This document shows positions 49,125 through 49,529 of a DNA stretch of 49,529 nt, piece by piece. Below the pieces are notes generated by a model. That model was not told the DNA's origin and ran no database searches. It saw nothing but the letters and a program-made list of their open reading frames with translations. Source of the stretch: JBDTME01 sp964583795 (GTDB lineage: Bacteria; Patescibacteriota; Microgenomatia; UBA1400; PJMF01). Each line of letters starts with the position of its first letter. Within the stretch, counting starts at the first letter, position 1. The DNA lies in contig CAZOWX010000011.1 in the NCBI GenBank assembly GCA_964583795.1, positions 1-49,529 on the forward strand, written 5' to 3'. Both the position numbers and the translations under genes were made by a program.

Positions 49125-49529
49125 TTATGTAGTGTCATACATGGTCACAAAAGCTCCATCAGTCGGTGATGTTTGAGTCGGAGCTGGCGGCGCACGATTG
49201 TCTAAGTCTGAGCAAAAATTACCGCAGCCATCGGGTTGCCCACAACTATCACCAACGCATGATGGTGTACACGGTGGATCTCCTACTGGGGGTGGCACAG
49301 GGCACGTTCCCACATCAGCCGGACAGTTTTCACAAGTTTCCCCAGCATCGACGTGTCCATTGCCACAGCAGTTACTGGTACATGAGTAACACGCTCCCAC
49401 GTCTTGTGGACAGTTACTGCAAGTCTCACCACTATCAACGATACCATTGCCACAGTTGCCTGATGGTACTGGTGTTGGTGGGATGGGGGTATTGGTCGCA
49501 CCACTGCACGAGCCACAGTCTCCCGGACA
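49125..49529 (-). CDS. Cys-rich repeat region of the surface protein, upstream fragment (partial)
   Basis: The frame is open from the right edge of the window to a TAA at 49125-49127. It contains at least two copies of a Cys-rich repeat, CGNGIVDSGETCSNCPQDVGAC and CGNGHVDAGETCENCPADVGTC, separated by about ten residues, then Pro-rich linkers and CVGDSCGQPDGCGNFCSDLDN. After APPAPTQTSPTDGAFVTMYDTT the TAA interrupts a frame that otherwise continues smoothly into 47643-49007. Together they would be one large secreted surface protein; the stop is either a nonsense mutation or a sequence error. The N-terminus and signal peptide lie outside the window. Confidence 0.75.
   Translation of the reverse strand, partial: CPGDCGSCSGATNTPIPPTPVPSGNCGNGIVDSGETCSNCPQDVGACYSCTSNCCGNGHVDAGETCENCPADVGTCPVPPPVGDPPCTPSCVGDSCGQPDGCGNFCSDLDNRAPPAPTQTSPTDGAFVTMYDTT

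Noticed and set aside
49125..49127. Stop-codon reassignment as explanation for the TAA in the surface protein
   Set aside because: TAA ends many intact genes here (recG, rpmF, nusB, yebC), so it is a true stop.

Overview
The window looks like chromosome from a small-genome candidate-phylum bacterium (CPR/Patescibacteria, perhaps Microgenomates-like). The clues are short housekeeping proteins, a complete type IV pilus set without a secretin, a bL32 without zinc cysteines, an acyl-carrier-like protein without the usual serine, and large Cys-rich surface proteins. TAA, TAG and TGA all serve as stops, so the code appears standard. The lineage is inferred from gene content; no rRNA or tRNA gene was found to fix it.

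Layout. 1-4.4 kb (+): the 3' end of recG, an unknown gene, then rpmF, nusB, an ACP-like gene, rnc, rpsP and a KH-domain gene. 5.1-22.9 kb (mostly -): the type IV pilus block, in transcription order pilB, pilT, pilC, a pilin with a terminator, a methyltransferase, pilD, a PKD-like protein, four class-III-type pilins, pilV-like, pulJ-like, an unknown gene, pilX-like, pilM, pilN, pilO. One unknown gene (15.0 kb) is on the other strand. 23.1-24.5 kb (-): a divergent cytoplasmic subtilase-like protein. 24.8-31.7 kb (+): holB-like, gyrB, ppa, a frameshifted four-helix-bundle gene and gyrA. 32.2-34.6 kb (-): an unknown gene and a Xer recombinase. 34.6-36.7 kb: about 2 kb without a credible gene, holding a candidate dif site and DnaA-box-like sites. 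36.7-42.8 kb (-): a membrane protein, a shortened yebC, a TPR protein, a LytR_C-domain protein, a thermonuclease and an RluA-type pseudouridine synthase. 43.5-47.2 kb (+): a secreted or membrane-anchored polymorphic-toxin-like protein followed by six tightly packed small genes that look like an immunity array. 47.6-49.5 kb (-): a large surface protein interrupted by an in-frame TAA.

How it fits together. The pilus genes supply the extension ATPase, retraction ATPase, platform, alignment complex, prepilin peptidase and at least seven pilin-like proteins, enough for a dynamic pilus in a cell without an outer membrane. The toxin-immunity cluster and the Cys-rich surface protein suggest contact with other cells.

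The most unusual property is in the spacers. They are packed with degenerate heptamer-type and GTTG-type low-complexity tracts arranged by a rule: GT/TAGG-type sequence follows stop codons and the complementary AC/CCTA-type sequence precedes start codons, so many spacers can fold into long hairpins. A second repeat family, hairpins bounded by GTCATCC and GGATC, is scattered between genes. Repeats of these kinds also sit in-frame inside recG, holB, rluA and the toxin gene.
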